Assembly: GCA_000722615.1 (NCBI GenBank)
Contig: JOKI01000001.1
Coordinates: 328,176 to 392,175, forward strand
Length of the DNA: 64,000 nt
Origin: Pseudorhizobium pelagicum
Lineage (GTDB): Bacteria > Pseudomonadota > Alphaproteobacteria > Rhizobiales > Rhizobiaceae
Reading direction: 5' to 3'
Below are positions 17,426-26,172 of the stretch, one piece after another (position 1 is the stretch's first letter; every line of letters starts with the position of its first letter). The position numbers were made by a program, and so were the translations under genes. The notes under the pieces were generated by a model, which was given only the letters and a program-made list of their open reading frames with translations, had not been told where the DNA came from and did not search any database.

Positions 17426-18523
17426 TCAGCGTCCGGTCTTGATCTGGGTCCAGAGCCGGTTCAGGACGCGCTGTTCGCGCGGCCCGTAGGGAGAGATGGT
17501 GAAGAGCTTGGCAACCGTCTCGGCTGGCGGATAGACGGCCGGATTTTCCAGGACTTCCTTGTCGAGCAGTTCCTGCGACGCCAGGTTGCCATTGGCATAC
17601 TGGACGTAGTTCGAGGCCTTGGCGATGACATCCGGCTTCATCAGGAAGTTGATGAACTCATGCGCTTCCTCGACATTCTTGGCATCCGCCGGGATCGCCA
17701 GGTTGTCGAACCACATGTAGGTACCTTCCTTGGGGATGACGTATTCGACATTGACCCCATTGCCGGCCTCTTCCGCCCGCGCCTTGGCCTGCAGGATATC
17801 GCCCGACCAGCCCATGGTGATGCAGGTGTCGCCATTGGCAAGCTCGTCGATGTAGGCCGAAGAATTGAACGTCTTCACATGCGGCCGGACGTTCATGTAG
17901 ACCTCGGCGCCCGCTTCCAGATCGGCGGTTTCCTTGCTGTCGGGGTCCAGCCCGACATAGTTCATGCCGATGGCGAAGGTCTCATCGGATGCGTCGAGGA
18001 TGTTGATGCCGCAGGAGGCGAGCTTCTCGGCATTCTCCGGCTTGAAGAGGATATCGAAGCTGTCGACGGGAACGTCGCCGAGGGCGGCCTTCACCTTGTC
18101 GACATTATAGCCGATGCCGGTCGTGCCCCACATGTAGTTGACGGCATATTCGTTACCGGGGTCATATTTCGCCAGCCGTTCCGTAATCTCCGGCCACATG
18201 TTGGAGAGGTTCGGCAGCTTCGACTTGTCGAGCTTCTGGAAGACGCCGGCCTGGATCTGACGTGCGAGGAACGGCCCGGTGGGAACGACGACGTCATAGC
18301 CCGACCCGCCGGCAAGTAGCTTGGTCTCCACAAGTTCATTGGAATCGAAGACGTCGTAGACGACCTTGATGCCGGTCTCCTTGGTGAACTCCTCGAGGAC
18401 GGATTCGTCGATGTAGTCGGACCAGTTGTAGACATGGACCACGCGCTCCTGAGCGGTGGCGGCGGTGGCGGCAATCATGGTGCCGGCGGCAAGTGCCGCA
18501 AGGTGGAGCAAACGGGTTTTCAT
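17426..18523 (-). CDS. potF: periplasmic putrescine-binding protein PotF
   Basis: A 365-residue protein with a cleavable signal peptide (about residues 1-24, ending ATAATAQE). The mature start VVHVYNWSDYIDESVLEEF is the standard polyamine-binding signature. Further family motifs are GSGYDVVVPTGPFL, YMWGTTGIGYN, ITMGWSGDILQA and YVIPKEGTYMWFDN. It delivers polyamine, most likely putrescine, to PotGHI. It is the first gene of the operon, 114 bp downstream of the ScfR-like regulator on the same strand. Putrescine versus spermidine preference is inferred from closeness to PotF rather than PotD. Confidence 0.92.
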   Translation of the reverse strand: MKTRLLHLAALAAGTMIAATAATAQERVVHVYNWSDYIDESVLEEFTKETGIKVVYDVFDSNELVETKLLAGGSGYDVVVPTGPFLARQIQAGVFQKLDKSKLPNLSNMWPEITERLAKYDPGNEYAVNYMWGTTGIGYNVDKVKAALGDVPVDSFDILFKPENAEKLASCGINILDASDETFAIGMNYVGLDPDSKETADLEAGAEVYMNVRPHVKTFNSSAYIDELANGDTCITMGWSGDILQAKARAEEAGNGVNVEYVIPKEGTYMWFDNLAIPADAKNVEEAHEFINFLMKPDVIAKASNYVQYANGNLASQELLDKEVLENPAVYPPAETVAKLFTISPYGPREQRVLNRLWTQIKTGR

Positions 18524-18637
18524 GATCTCTCCTGTTCCAGCTTTTTATCGGCAGCCTCGGCCACCGTTGTTCCCCTGCAATGGAGACTAAAAAGGAAAGG
18601 CGGTCGCCACAAGCGAAAATGTGCAGCGCATCATCGG

Positions 18638-20056
18638 CTACTGGAAATCGAAGGCGCTCAGTCCCGTCACCATCTCGTCGAGGCCGAGGGGACGCGTCAG
18701 GGGCGGCTCGGCACGGGCAAGGCAACCGCGCCGTTCGCAGAGACGACATGCCGTTCCCCCCAGGACCTTCGATGACTGGTCGCCGGCAGCGGGAGCGTAG
18801 ACCGTCTCGATGCCATGCGGCAGCTCGCAGCCGAGCAGGACCGCCGTGCGCCTCAGCCTTTCGCCGAACGCCGCCTGCGGCCCCTCGATGGTGCGGGAGA
18901 CGGTCAGGAAGGAACTGCCGTCCAGCATCTCCACAGCCTCCGCCAGAATCTGGCCCGGCTGCGCAAATGCCGAATGGATGCCGAGCTTGGGACAGAAGCC
19001 GCCGAACGCGGCCCTTGGGAAGCCATGAGCCCCTGCCCTGCGGATCGCGTTGCCAGCATGGTCCAGCTCCAGCAGAAACCATGGAATTCCGGCGGCGCCA
19101 GGCCGTGCAAGGGTCGTCAGCCGGTTGGCGGCCTGCTCGAACGAGACATCGAAGCGCGACCTGAGGACATCCACATCGTAGCGCACCCTCTGTGCCGCGG
19201 TCAGGAAGGCGCCGTAAGGCATCATCAACGCGTGGGCAGCATAACGGGCAAGCTCGAACCGCGCGATGCGGCGTGCTTCAGGACCCGAGAGGGACAGGGC
19301 ATCAAGCTCCGCTGCGATCTCCGGTCCCAGCGCAAGGAGGGCAACCTCCATCGCAAGCTCCCTTGCCCGGTCGAAGGGCGACAACCGTTCCGACAGGAAC
19401 AGCCGCATCGAATGCCGATCGTAGCGCCGGCGCAGGTTCGGCATGGCGTGCACGGGCAGGGTCCGCACCGCAATTCCGTGCTGCGCCTTCATCCACGCCT
19501 TCAGCGCCCCCTGCAGATCCTCGGTCCCGACCGTGCGCTGCGCGAAATCTTCGGCTGCATCCTCAATGCGGGGAAAGAAATTGGCACGACGCTCCAGATG
19601 CTCGCGCACCTCGTCGATCGGCAGCCGGGCGCCAGCCACCGAAGTTTCATGCCCTTCCCGCGCCAGCATATCGGCCAGATCCGTCAGGCGCGCGGCCTGC
19701 TCCCGATAGGCACGGTAGAGCTTCACCATGGCCATGGCGGCGTTCGGGGCAGCCTCCGAGACTTCGATGATTTCCTGATCGCCGGGGATCTCTCCCGCAA
19801 GCAGGGGATCGGAGAAGACCTCCCGCAGCTGGCCGGTGGTCCCACCGCCCTCGCCCTGCAGCATGTCGAGGTCGATCTTGTAGACGGAGGCGAGCTTGAG
19901 CAGGAGCTGGACGGTCAGCGGCCGCTGGTTGCGCTCGATGAGATTGAGGTAGGAGGGCGAAATGCCCAAGGCTTCCGCCATGGCGGTCTGGGTCAGGCCC
20001 ATTCCCGAGCGGACACGGCGGACACGCGGTCCTGCAAAAATCTTACGCTCGGCCAT
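18638..20056 (-). CDS. XRE-family short-chain acyl-CoA-type regulator (RamB/ScfR-like)
   Basis: A 472-residue regulator. An N-terminal helix-turn-helix (VRRVRSGMGLTQTAMAEALG, SPSYLNLIERNQRPL) is followed by an IrrE/ImmA-like middle domain whose zinc-peptidase HExxH has decayed (ARELAMEVALLALG). The C-terminal DUF2083-type domain contains FCPKLGIHSAF and the Cys-rich CRLCERRGCLARAEPPLTRP. This architecture is that of RamB/PrpC-type regulators, which respond to acetyl-, propionyl- or other short acyl-CoA and control aceA and related genes. It is divergent from aceA, matching that role. A cluster of TTTACA repeats lies in the shared 216-bp promoter region. Confidence 0.87.
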   Translation of the reverse strand: MAERKIFAGPRVRRVRSGMGLTQTAMAEALGISPSYLNLIERNQRPLTVQLLLKLASVYKIDLDMLQGEGGGTTGQLREVFSDPLLAGEIPGDQEIIEVSEAAPNAAMAMVKLYRAYREQAARLTDLADMLAREGHETSVAGARLPIDEVREHLERRANFFPRIEDAAEDFAQRTVGTEDLQGALKAWMKAQHGIAVRTLPVHAMPNLRRRYDRHSMRLFLSERLSPFDRARELAMEVALLALGPEIAAELDALSLSGPEARRIARFELARYAAHALMMPYGAFLTAAQRVRYDVDVLRSRFDVSFEQAANRLTTLARPGAAGIPWFLLELDHAGNAIRRAGAHGFPRAAFGGFCPKLGIHSAFAQPGQILAEAVEMLDGSSFLTVSRTIEGPQAAFGERLRRTAVLLGCELPHGIETVYAPAAGDQSSKVLGGTACRLCERRGCLARAEPPLTRPLGLDEMVTGLSAFDFQ

Positions 20057-20066
20057 CTGTCACCAT

Positions 20067-20206
20067 TTTTACAGCCATCGCCGGCTCATTTAATTTTACA
20101 ACATTTACATCTTCACAGCGTCGAATGTCAATCTTCGAACATCGTGACCCTTTTACTGCAGCTGTTTCCATATCTTTTCTGGCTGTCACGCGTTCGTTTC
20201 TGTAAA
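20067..20206. promoter_or_regulatory. TTTACA repeat cluster in the regulator/aceA divergent promoter region
   Basis: TTTTACA occurs at 20067-20073 and 20094-20100, TTTACA at 20104-20109, TTTTACT at 20151-20157, and the inverted form TGTAAA at 20201-20206. In a GC-rich genome this density is notable and could form the operator of the divergent regulator. No protein is known to me to bind this exact motif. Confidence 0.3.
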
Positions 20207-20272
20207 TCCAGTCACACCAGCCAGCGCAGAAGCCGCTGACCCGGATGTCGCAGTCAAAAGGGAGACACAGAG

Positions 20273-21562
20273 ATGACCGATTTTTACAATCTTGTTCCGA
20301 ATGCACCGAAGGGCCGTTATGACGGTATCGAGCGCCCCTATACGGCAGAGGACGTGAAGCGCCTGCGCGGATCGGTCGAGATCAAGTACTCGCTGGCCGA
20401 GATGGGTGCGAACCGGCTCTGGACGCTGATCGACGAGGAACCCTTCATCAATGCGCTGGGTGCCCTCTCCGGCAACCAGGCCATGCAGATGGTCCGCGCC
20501 GGGCTGAAGGCGATCTATCTCTCGGGCTGGCAGGTTGCCGCCGACGCCAATACGGCGTCTGCCATGTATCCCGACCAGTCGCTGTATCCCGCAAACGCGG
20601 CGCCGGAGCTGGCAAAGCGGATCAACAAGACGCTGCAGCGCGCCGACCAGATCGAGACCGCCGAGGGGAAGGGGCTTTCCGTCGACACCTGGTTTGCGCC
20701 GATCGTCGCCGATGCCGAGGCCGGTTTCGGCGGACCGCTGAATGCGTTCGAGATCATGAAGGCCTTCATCGAAGCCGGGGTTGCCGGGGTTCATTTCGAA
20801 GACCAGCTGGCGTCGGAAAAGAAATGCGGCCATCTCGGCGGCAAGGTCCTGATCCCGACGGCGGCCCATATCCGCAATCTGACCGCTGCGCGGCTTGCCG
20901 CCGACGTCATGGGGGTACCGACTCTGATCGTCGCCCGCACCGACGCGGAGGCCGCCAAGCTCCTGACCTCCGACATCGACGAGCGCGACCAGCCTTTCGT
21001 CGACTATGACGCCGGACGGACGGCGGAAGGCTTCTACCAGGTCAAGAACGGCATCGAACCCTGCATCGCACGTGCCGTCGCCTATGCGCCCTACTGCGAC
21101 ATGATCTGGATGGAGACCGGCAAGCCGGATCTGGATCAGGCCCGCAAGTTCGCCGAAGCCGTGCACAAGGTCCATCCGGGCAAGAAGCTCGCCTACAACT
21201 GCTCGCCGTCGTTCAACTGGAAGAAGCATCTCGATGACGCGACGATCGCCAAGTTCCAGAAGGAGCTCGGCGCGATGGGCTACAGGTTCCAGTTCATCAC
21301 GCTCGCCGGCTTCCACCAGCTGAACTACGGCATGTTCGAGCTCGCCCGCGGCTACAAGGATCGCCAGATGGCCGCCTATTCGGAACTGCAGGAGGCGGAG
21401 TTCGCAGCCGAGGTCAACGGCTACACCGCGACGAAGCACCAGCGCGAAGTCGGCACCGGCTATTTCGATGCAGTCTCCATGGCCATCACCGGCGGCCAGT
21501 CGTCGACGACGGCGATGAAGGAATCGACCGAAACGGAGCAGTTCCGTCCGGCGGCGGAGTGA
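20273..21562 (+). CDS. aceA: isocitrate lyase
   Basis: A 429-residue enzyme that splits isocitrate to glyoxylate and succinate in the glyoxylate shunt, needed for growth on acetate, fatty acids or PHB. The catalytic loop [11 protein letters not shown] holds Cys185. Metal- and substrate-binding segments include [37 protein letters not shown] and YNCSPSFNW. The length is that of the compact bacterial form. ATG 20273 follows AGGGAGACACAGAG. It is divergent from a RamB/ScfR-like regulator; a long hairpin after the stop separates it from a small gene. Confidence 0.96.
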   Translation: MTDFYNLVPNAPKGRYDGIERPYTAEDVKRLRGSVEIKYSLAEMGANRLWTLIDEEPFINALGALSGNQAMQMVRAGLKAIYLSGWQVAADANTASAMYPDQSLYPANAAPELAKRINKTLQRADQIETAEGKGLSVDTWFAPIVADAEAGFGGPLNAFEIMKAFIEAGVAGVHFEDQLASEKKCGHLGGKVLIPTAAHIRNLTAARLAADVMGVPTLIVARTDAEAAKLLTSDIDERDQPFVDYDAGRTAEGFYQVKNGIEPCIARAVAYAPYCDMIWMETGKPDLDQARKFAEAVHKVHPGKKLAYNCSPSFNWKKHLDDATIAKFQKELGAMGYRFQFITLAGFHQLNYGMFELARGYKDRQMAAYSELQEAEFAAEVNGYTATKHQREVGTGYFDAVSMAITGGQSSTTAMKESTETEQFRPAAE

Positions 21563-21568
21563 GGATCA

Positions 21569-21617
21569 CCCCTCCCCAACTCCTCCTCGTAAGGGGGAGG
21601 GTTCGGGAGGGGCTTTT
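21569..21617 (+). terminator. long imperfect hairpin after aceA
   Basis: CCCCTCCC (21569-21576) pairs with GGGAGGGG (21605-21612), and an inner CTCCTCCT/AGGGGGAG adds a second stem; TTTT follows. It can act as a terminator or attenuator before the small downstream gene. It also resembles the CCTCCCC-GGGGAGG palindromes often scattered between rhizobial genes. Confidence 0.5.
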
Positions 21618-21666
21618 CGAAGCAACTGAAGTCTCAACAACCCCAGACAACAAGAGGAGAAATGCC

Positions 21667-21903
21667 ATGAACGTCCAGACCCGAGTCAAGGAACGCGCGG
21701 AAGAACAGTCGACCGCCATGTCCGCCGACCAGCAGGCAGCGATCCGCACGCTGGCCAACGACCTGCATCGTCTCAACCATGCCGTCATGAAGGCGGTCGA
21801 GGCCGGGGTTTCCGTGGAGCTGGTCCGCTCTGCCCGTCACCATGGCGGCGGCGGCAACTGGGGCGATTTGCTGATCCCGGTCATCGTGACGCAGGCGCAG
21901 TGA
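21667..21903 (+). CDS. unknown small protein downstream of aceA
   Basis: A 78-residue protein I do not recognise. The first 50 residues are predicted helical and charged (TRVKERAEEQSTAMSADQQ, then LHRLNHAVMKAVEAGVSVEL). The tail RHHGGGGNWGDLLIPVI is glycine-rich and ends hydrophobic. ATG 21667 follows AGAGGAGAAATGCC, a strong ribosome site, so it is very likely translated. It has no signal peptide or cysteines. It lies 104 bp after aceA, beyond a hairpin, so read-through from aceA is possible. No function is proposed. Confidence 0.6.
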   Translation: MNVQTRVKERAEEQSTAMSADQQAAIRTLANDLHRLNHAVMKAVEAGVSVELVRSARHHGGGGNWGDLLIPVIVTQAQ

Positions 21904-21955
21904 TTGCGCGGCTTCGGAAGGAAAGGGCCTGGCTCAGCCGGGTTCTTTTCCTGTC

Positions 21956-22465
21956 TCATCGAAGGTTGTAGCGATAGACCAGATCATGAGGATCAGTCCT
22001 CGGCGCCAGTGGATCGAGACTTCCGCCGATCCGCACCGCGACAGCTTGCGAAGCGATGTTGTCCGGATCAACGTAGCTGACCAGCGATGCTGGTCTCAGC
22101 TCGACCAAAGCCCAATCCAGCAGTGCAGCGGCCGCCTCGGTCGCATATCCCCGCCGCTCATGGCCATCGTAGAGAAACCAACCCAGTTCCTTTTCCGGAA
22201 ACAGCGGGCCGTGGTTTATGCCGACCTGCCCCACGCATTCGCCGGAAGCCTCGATATCGATCATAAACGCCCCATGACCGAAGAGCTGCCACTGCGCGAC
22301 ATCGTGGCAGAACATTCCCCAGGCAGCCCGCACGTCGAAGGGGCCGCCCATGCCGACAGCACGCGGCGAGGCCATCAGACGGAGATAGGCGTCGAAATCC
22401 TGCACGACCGGCATGCGCAGCGTCAGTCGCTCGGTTCTCAGCAAGGCCTTGCTGTAATCTGACAT
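21956..22465 (-). CDS. GNAT-family N-acetyltransferase (RimJ/RimL-like)
   Basis: A 169-residue GNAT protein. It opens with LLRTERLTLRMPVVQDFDAY, has the acetyl-CoA loop region YDGHERRGYATEAAAALLDW (motif A, Q/R-x-x-G-x-G/A form) and ends with the SYVDPDNIASQAVAVRIGG segment of motif B. This is the branch that includes ribosomal-protein and aminoglycoside-like acetyltransferases; the substrate is unknown. ATG 22465 follows GAGGG at a good distance; an in-frame ATG four codons earlier is possible. Confidence 0.85.
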   Translation of the reverse strand: MSDYSKALLRTERLTLRMPVVQDFDAYLRLMASPRAVGMGGPFDVRAAWGMFCHDVAQWQLFGHGAFMIDIEASGECVGQVGINHGPLFPEKELGWFLYDGHERRGYATEAAAALLDWALVELRPASLVSYVDPDNIASQAVAVRIGGSLDPLAPRTDPHDLVYRYNLR

Positions 22466-22511
22466 CGTTGCCCTCATGATCCGGCGTTTGGAAGCGGCTG
22501 TCCAACATTGA

Positions 22512-22548
22512 AAAAGGCGGCAGCTGAATTCTCAACCTGCCGCCTTTT
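22512..22548 (-). terminator. terminator after the chemoreceptor gene
   Basis: AAAAGGCGGCAG (22512-22523) and CTGCCGCCTTTT (22537-22548) form a 12-bp stem around a 13-base loop. On the minus strand it ends in TTTTT and lies 20 bases after the chemoreceptor stop codon. It is symmetrical enough to work in both directions. Confidence 0.8.
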
Positions 22549-22567
22549 GCGATAAAACCGACTAAGT

Positions 22568-24409
22568 TTACGCCGCCCGTGTAAAGCCCGCTCTCGACGT
22601 CTTGTCGGCGTCGATGCGGAACTGATCCACCAGTTCCATCAAGGCGTGAGCCTCGCTTGCCAGACGCGTGCTGGATTCGCTGGTTTCGGCGACCATCGCA
22701 CCATTCTGCTGGGTCATCTGGTCCATGCGGTTGACGGCCCCGTTGATCTCCTGAAGTGCCGCCGACTGGTCCTGGCTGGCGGTGGCGATCGTTTCCACGT
22801 GCTGGCTGATGGCGGTGATCTGCAGGCTGATCGAAGCAAGGACGCGCCCTGCCTCCTGCACCAGGCCGGAGCCGGTGCTGACCTCGTGCGTGGACTGGTG
22901 GATGAGGCCCTTGATCTGCTTGGCCGCATCGGCGGAGCGCTGCGCCAGTTCGCGCACCTCCTGAGCGACGACGGCAAATCCCTTGCCAGCATCGCCCGCA
23001 CGCGCAGCCTCGATGCCGGCGTTCAGCGCCAGCAGGTTGGTCTGGAAGGCGATCTCATCGATGACCTCGATGATCTGCTCGATCTTCTTCGAAGCATCCT
23101 CGATGCGTCCCATGGCGTCCACGGCATTGTTGACGACCGTCCCGGAATCGTCGGCGCTACGCTTGGTTTCGGCAACGGCAGCATTGGCCTCCTTGGCTCT
23201 TTCCGCGGAGGATTTGACCGTGGCCGTGATCTCTTCCACGGCCGCCGCAGTTTCTTCCAGCGAGGCTGCCTGGCTTTCGGTGCGCTTGGAAAGATCGGAG
23301 GACGATTCACTGAGGTCCGAGCTGTTTCGCTGGATCGCCAGGGTGCTGTGGCGGATCTGCGAAAGCGTATCGCGCAGGCGCAGGATGGAGCCGTTGAAGT
23401 CCACCCGCAGCTGCTCGAGGCGGCCGGAGAAACTGCGCTCGATCGTGACGGACAGGTCGCCCTGCGACAGACGGGCAAGCGCCGTCGCCAGCTCTGTCAC
23501 CGCGTGGTCGATCTGCGCGTCCGTCTGCTGCTTTTCGGCGTCGTTACGCTGACGCTCGGCCTCGGCTGCGGCACGCTCCTCAGCGCTGCGGCTCTCGATG
23601 GCCTGTTTTTCGCGGGCGTTATCCCGGAAACCCTCCAGGGCACGGGCGATGTTGCCGAACTCGTTCGACCGGTCGCGATAAGGAATGTGGGGCGGATGTT
23701 CGCCGTTGGCCATCGCCACAACAGTGCCGGTCAGTACCTGGAGCGGCCTGATCTGTGCGCGGATCGCCAGGAAGCCGACCACGCCGACCAGGAGCAGCGC
23801 CGCAAGCGAGCTGCCGATGATGACGTACCCGGAGGCAGCGATGTGGTCGAAGTAGACCGCCATCGGGATGCCGATGAAGAGGATGCCGTTGACGCCGCCG
23901 CTTGCATCCTTGGTCGGGAAATACCCGGTCATGAAGTCCTTGCCGAACAGTACCGCAGGGCCGTAGTAGGCCTCGCCGCGTGCCAGGAGAGCCTGGGCGG
24001 GGTGTTCGGGCGCGAGCTTGGTGCCCGTGGCGCGATCGCCATTTTCCTTCTTCACGTTGGTGGAGATGCGAACAAACTCATTCGCCTGCTTCTCGAACAC
24101 CGTGGCCACACCGCCGATGGACGCGGCCGTGCGATCGACCAGGGCATGGTCCTGCAGGTCGCCCTCACCGGCACGGATGCCGGTCACCACCTCTTCGGAG
24201 AGCGTGACGCTCGCCCCTGGCGCTTCCAGCTCGTAGAGCAGTCCCATGACCCTCACCGCCTTCTGCGCATCCACCACCGCCGTCTGCATCACATCGTTGT
24301 AGATGTGTCTGTAGGCCAGTCCACCAACGGCGGAGACTGTGACCAGGATCAAGAAAAGACAGAGAAGCAGTATTCGGCTGACGACCGATGAAGGTAAAAT
24401 CTGAAACAT
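22568..24409 (-). CDS. methyl-accepting chemotaxis protein with periplasmic Cache domain
   Basis: A 613-residue chemoreceptor. Membrane helix one is at about residues 10-30 ([22 protein letters not shown]), a Cache-type periplasmic sensor at about 32-185, helix two at about 187-210 ([20 protein letters not shown]). HAMP follows, and the methyl-accepting signalling domain begins near residue 330. The signalling tip [40 protein letters not shown] is canonical. There is no C-terminal CheR-binding pentapeptide; the protein ends [12 protein letters not shown] 24409 is preferred over the frame start five codons earlier. It would feed the flagellar motor encoded in the same window; its ligand is unknown. 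Confidence 0.9.
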   Translation of the reverse strand: MFQILPSSVVSRILLLCLFLILVTVSAVGGLAYRHIYNDVMQTAVVDAQKAVRVMGLLYELEAPGASVTLSEEVVTGIRAGEGDLQDHALVDRTAASIGGVATVFEKQANEFVRISTNVKKENGDRATGTKLAPEHPAQALLARGEAYYGPAVLFGKDFMTGYFPTKDASGGVNGILFIGIPMAVYFDHIAASGYVIIGSSLAALLLVGVVGFLAIRAQIRPLQVLTGTVVAMANGEHPPHIPYRDRSNEFGNIARALEGFRDNAREKQAIESRSAEERAAAEAERQRNDAEKQQTDAQIDHAVTELATALARLSQGDLSVTIERSFSGRLEQLRVDFNGSILRLRDTLSQIRHSTLAIQRNSSDLSESSSDLSKRTESQAASLEETAAAVEEITATVKSSAERAKEANAAVAETKRSADDSGTVVNNAVDAMGRIEDASKKIEQIIEVIDEIAFQTNLLALNAGIEAARAGDAGKGFAVVAQEVRELAQRSADAAKQIKGLIHQSTHEVSTGSGLVQEAGRVLASISLQITAISQHVETIATASQDQSAALQEINGAVNRMDQMTQQNGAMVAETSESSTRLASEAHALMELVDQFRIDADKTSRAGFTRAA

Positions 24410-24863
24410 AGCCCCACGCCCCATGAGTTAAACTAAGGGACCGGTATATGCCTGACACGTGAAATTTGGCTTAATTTGCGATTTGGCAGGTTTCCTACCG
24501 CGGCTACACTTCAGCCGGGTGGACGTCAGCACGACGCCTTGGGCACGCGTCGGCAGGACGCTCGGCCAACGGAAAGGAGAGATCGGGAGGCAGGCGCTAG
24601 AGGAAGGCTGGCAGAGCCAGAAGAGCAGCGGTGGCGCCGACAGCGATCACAAGAAGACGAAGACGCATCGTCTTTGCCAGATCTTGCGTCTGGGCGATGG
24701 CAACGGCTCGGGCACGGCGGGCTTTGTGCATGGCAGATCCCCAACTCTCTTCGTTACGCGTACAGCCGATTGCGGCGGCGCTTGACCATCACCCATCACA
24801 GGATTTCGATGTCAATGAGGCAGGATTGCTCACGCGCGTTAAAAAGAACTGAATCCCTGAAGG
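24410..24863. other. gap between chemoreceptor and flavoprotein genes
   Basis: About 450 bp. The left part (24410-24480) is AT-rich and must hold the chemoreceptor promoter. The only open frame I would consider is the 44-codon minus-strand frame at 24597-24731, listed separately. I saw no RNA gene or repeat. Confidence 0.4.
24597..24731 (-). CDS. possible 44-residue membrane peptide
   Basis: The frame from ATG 24731 reads MHKARRARAVAIAQTQDLAK, then TMRLRLLVIAVGATAALLAL-PAFL. It has a basic N-terminal half and one hydrophobic segment at the C-terminus, as small membrane proteins often show. GGGGAT lies 5-10 bases before the ATG. It is unrecognised, and its length alone gives no statistical support; codon use (GCC, CTG, CGT) is compatible with the genome. 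Confidence 0.35.
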   Translation of the reverse strand: MHKARRARAVAIAQTQDLAKTMRLRLLVIAVGATAALLALPAFL

Positions 24864-26048
24864 TCAAATTGCCTCACCACACACATGGCCCGACGCCCAG
24901 GCCCACTGGAAGTTATAGCCGCCCAGCCATCCGGTGACATCGACGCATTCGCCAATGAAATGAAGGCCGGGAACGCGCCTTGCCTCCATGGTCCGGGAAT
25001 CCAGCTCACGCGTATCAATCCCGCCGAGCGTCACCTCCGCCGTCCGGTAGCCCTCCGAGCCGGCGGGCACGATCTGCCAAGCCTGGATTTCCTGACACAG
25101 GGCCTCCAGGGCGCGATCCGGCATCTCCGCCAGGGGAACGGCTGTGTTGGCCTTTTCCGCCAGCAGTTGCGCGAGCCGCTTCGGCAATATCTCCCCCAGG
25201 GCCGTCTGCGGCGCCTGTCGACCGTTCTGCCGGCGCGCTGCCTTCAGCATTGCGAGGATATCAAGATCGGGTTCGATCTTGAGGGTGATGCCATCGCCCT
25301 CCCGCCAGTAGGAGGAAATCTGCAGGATGGCGGGACCGCTGAGGCCGCGGTGGGTGAAGAGAAGCGCTTCCCGGAAGCTCGTCTTTCCGCACCGCACCTC
25401 GGCGGGGACGGCGATGCCGGACAAGGGCGCCAGCTTCTCCAGAAGCGCCGGATCAAGCGTCAGCGGCACGAGGCCGGGGCGCGTTTCCACAAGACCGAGG
25501 TCGAACTGCTCGGCAATCCGATAGGCGAGACCGGTTGCGCCCATCTTCGGGATCGATTTTCCGCCGGTGGCGATCACCAGGGTCGGCGCCTCGACCGTCT
25601 GCCCGCCGGAGATGTTCAGCCGGTAGCCGTCCGGCGTCTTCTCGACGGACAGGATCTCCTGCTGCAGCTCCATCGTCACACCGGCCGCTTGCATTTCCGA
25701 AAGCAGCATCCGGATGATGTCCTTGGCACTGTTGTCGCAGAACAGTTGGCCCAGGGTTTTTTCGTGCCAGGAGATGCCGTGCCGCTCCACCAGGTCGAGG
25801 AAGTCGCGCGGCGTGTAGCGGGCGAGCGCCGACTTGGCGAAATGCGGATTGGCCGACAGGTAGTTTGCCGGCGTCGTGTTGATGTTGGTGAAGTTGCAGC
25901 GGCCTCCGCCGGAAATGCGGATCTTTTCACCCGGAGCCCTGGCATGATCGAGCAGCAGCACGCGCCGCCCGCGGCTGCCTGCCCGGATCGCGCACATCAT
26001 GCCGGCGGCGCCTGCCCCGAGAATTATCGCGTCGAACTTGCGGGCCAA
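24864..26048 (-). CDS. HI0933/BaiN-type NAD(P)/FAD-dependent oxidoreductase
   Basis: A 394-residue flavoprotein. The Rossmann motif AIILGAGAAGMMCAIRAGSR lies at the N-terminus, then the family-specific EKIRISGGGRCNFTN, VIATGGKSIPKMGATG, and the C-terminal VTLGGIDTRELDSRTME and CVDVTGWLGGYNFQWAWASG. These define the HI0933/YhiN family, whose reaction is not established. The start is a TTG at 26048, six bases after AAGGAG, which puts the Rossmann strand in the usual place; the open frame extends about 118 codons further, into the puuA-like gene on the other strand, without family similarity. It is divergent from the puuA-like gene. Confidence 0.85.
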   Translation of the reverse strand: MARKFDAIILGAGAAGMMCAIRAGSRGRRVLLLDHARAPGEKIRISGGGRCNFTNINTTPANYLSANPHFAKSALARYTPRDFLDLVERHGISWHEKTLGQLFCDNSAKDIIRMLLSEMQAAGVTMELQQEILSVEKTPDGYRLNISGGQTVEAPTLVIATGGKSIPKMGATGLAYRIAEQFDLGLVETRPGLVPLTLDPALLEKLAPLSGIAVPAEVRCGKTSFREALLFTHRGLSGPAILQISSYWREGDGITLKIEPDLDILAMLKAARRQNGRQAPQTALGEILPKRLAQLLAEKANTAVPLAEMPDRALEALCQEIQAWQIVPAGSEGYRTAEVTLGGIDTRELDSRTMEARRVPGLHFIGECVDVTGWLGGYNFQWAWASGHVCGEAI

Positions 26049-26172
26049 CTGAAACTCCTTGTCTCTATTCCTGCTGTTTTCGATCCTCCCCTGAAAGTCA
26101 ATGCTGCACCCCCTCGCCAATTGAGGATCTCCGACTATGATGGTGTTCCCATCAATCAACCCACGGTGAGTC

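Noticed and set aside
14434-17442. A 1002-codon open frame on the plus strand across the pot operon.
   Set aside because: It is antisense to potI, potH and potG, whose proteins are unmistakable. Its translation is rich in Arg, Asp, Gln and His with no domain, a typical shadow in GC-rich DNA.
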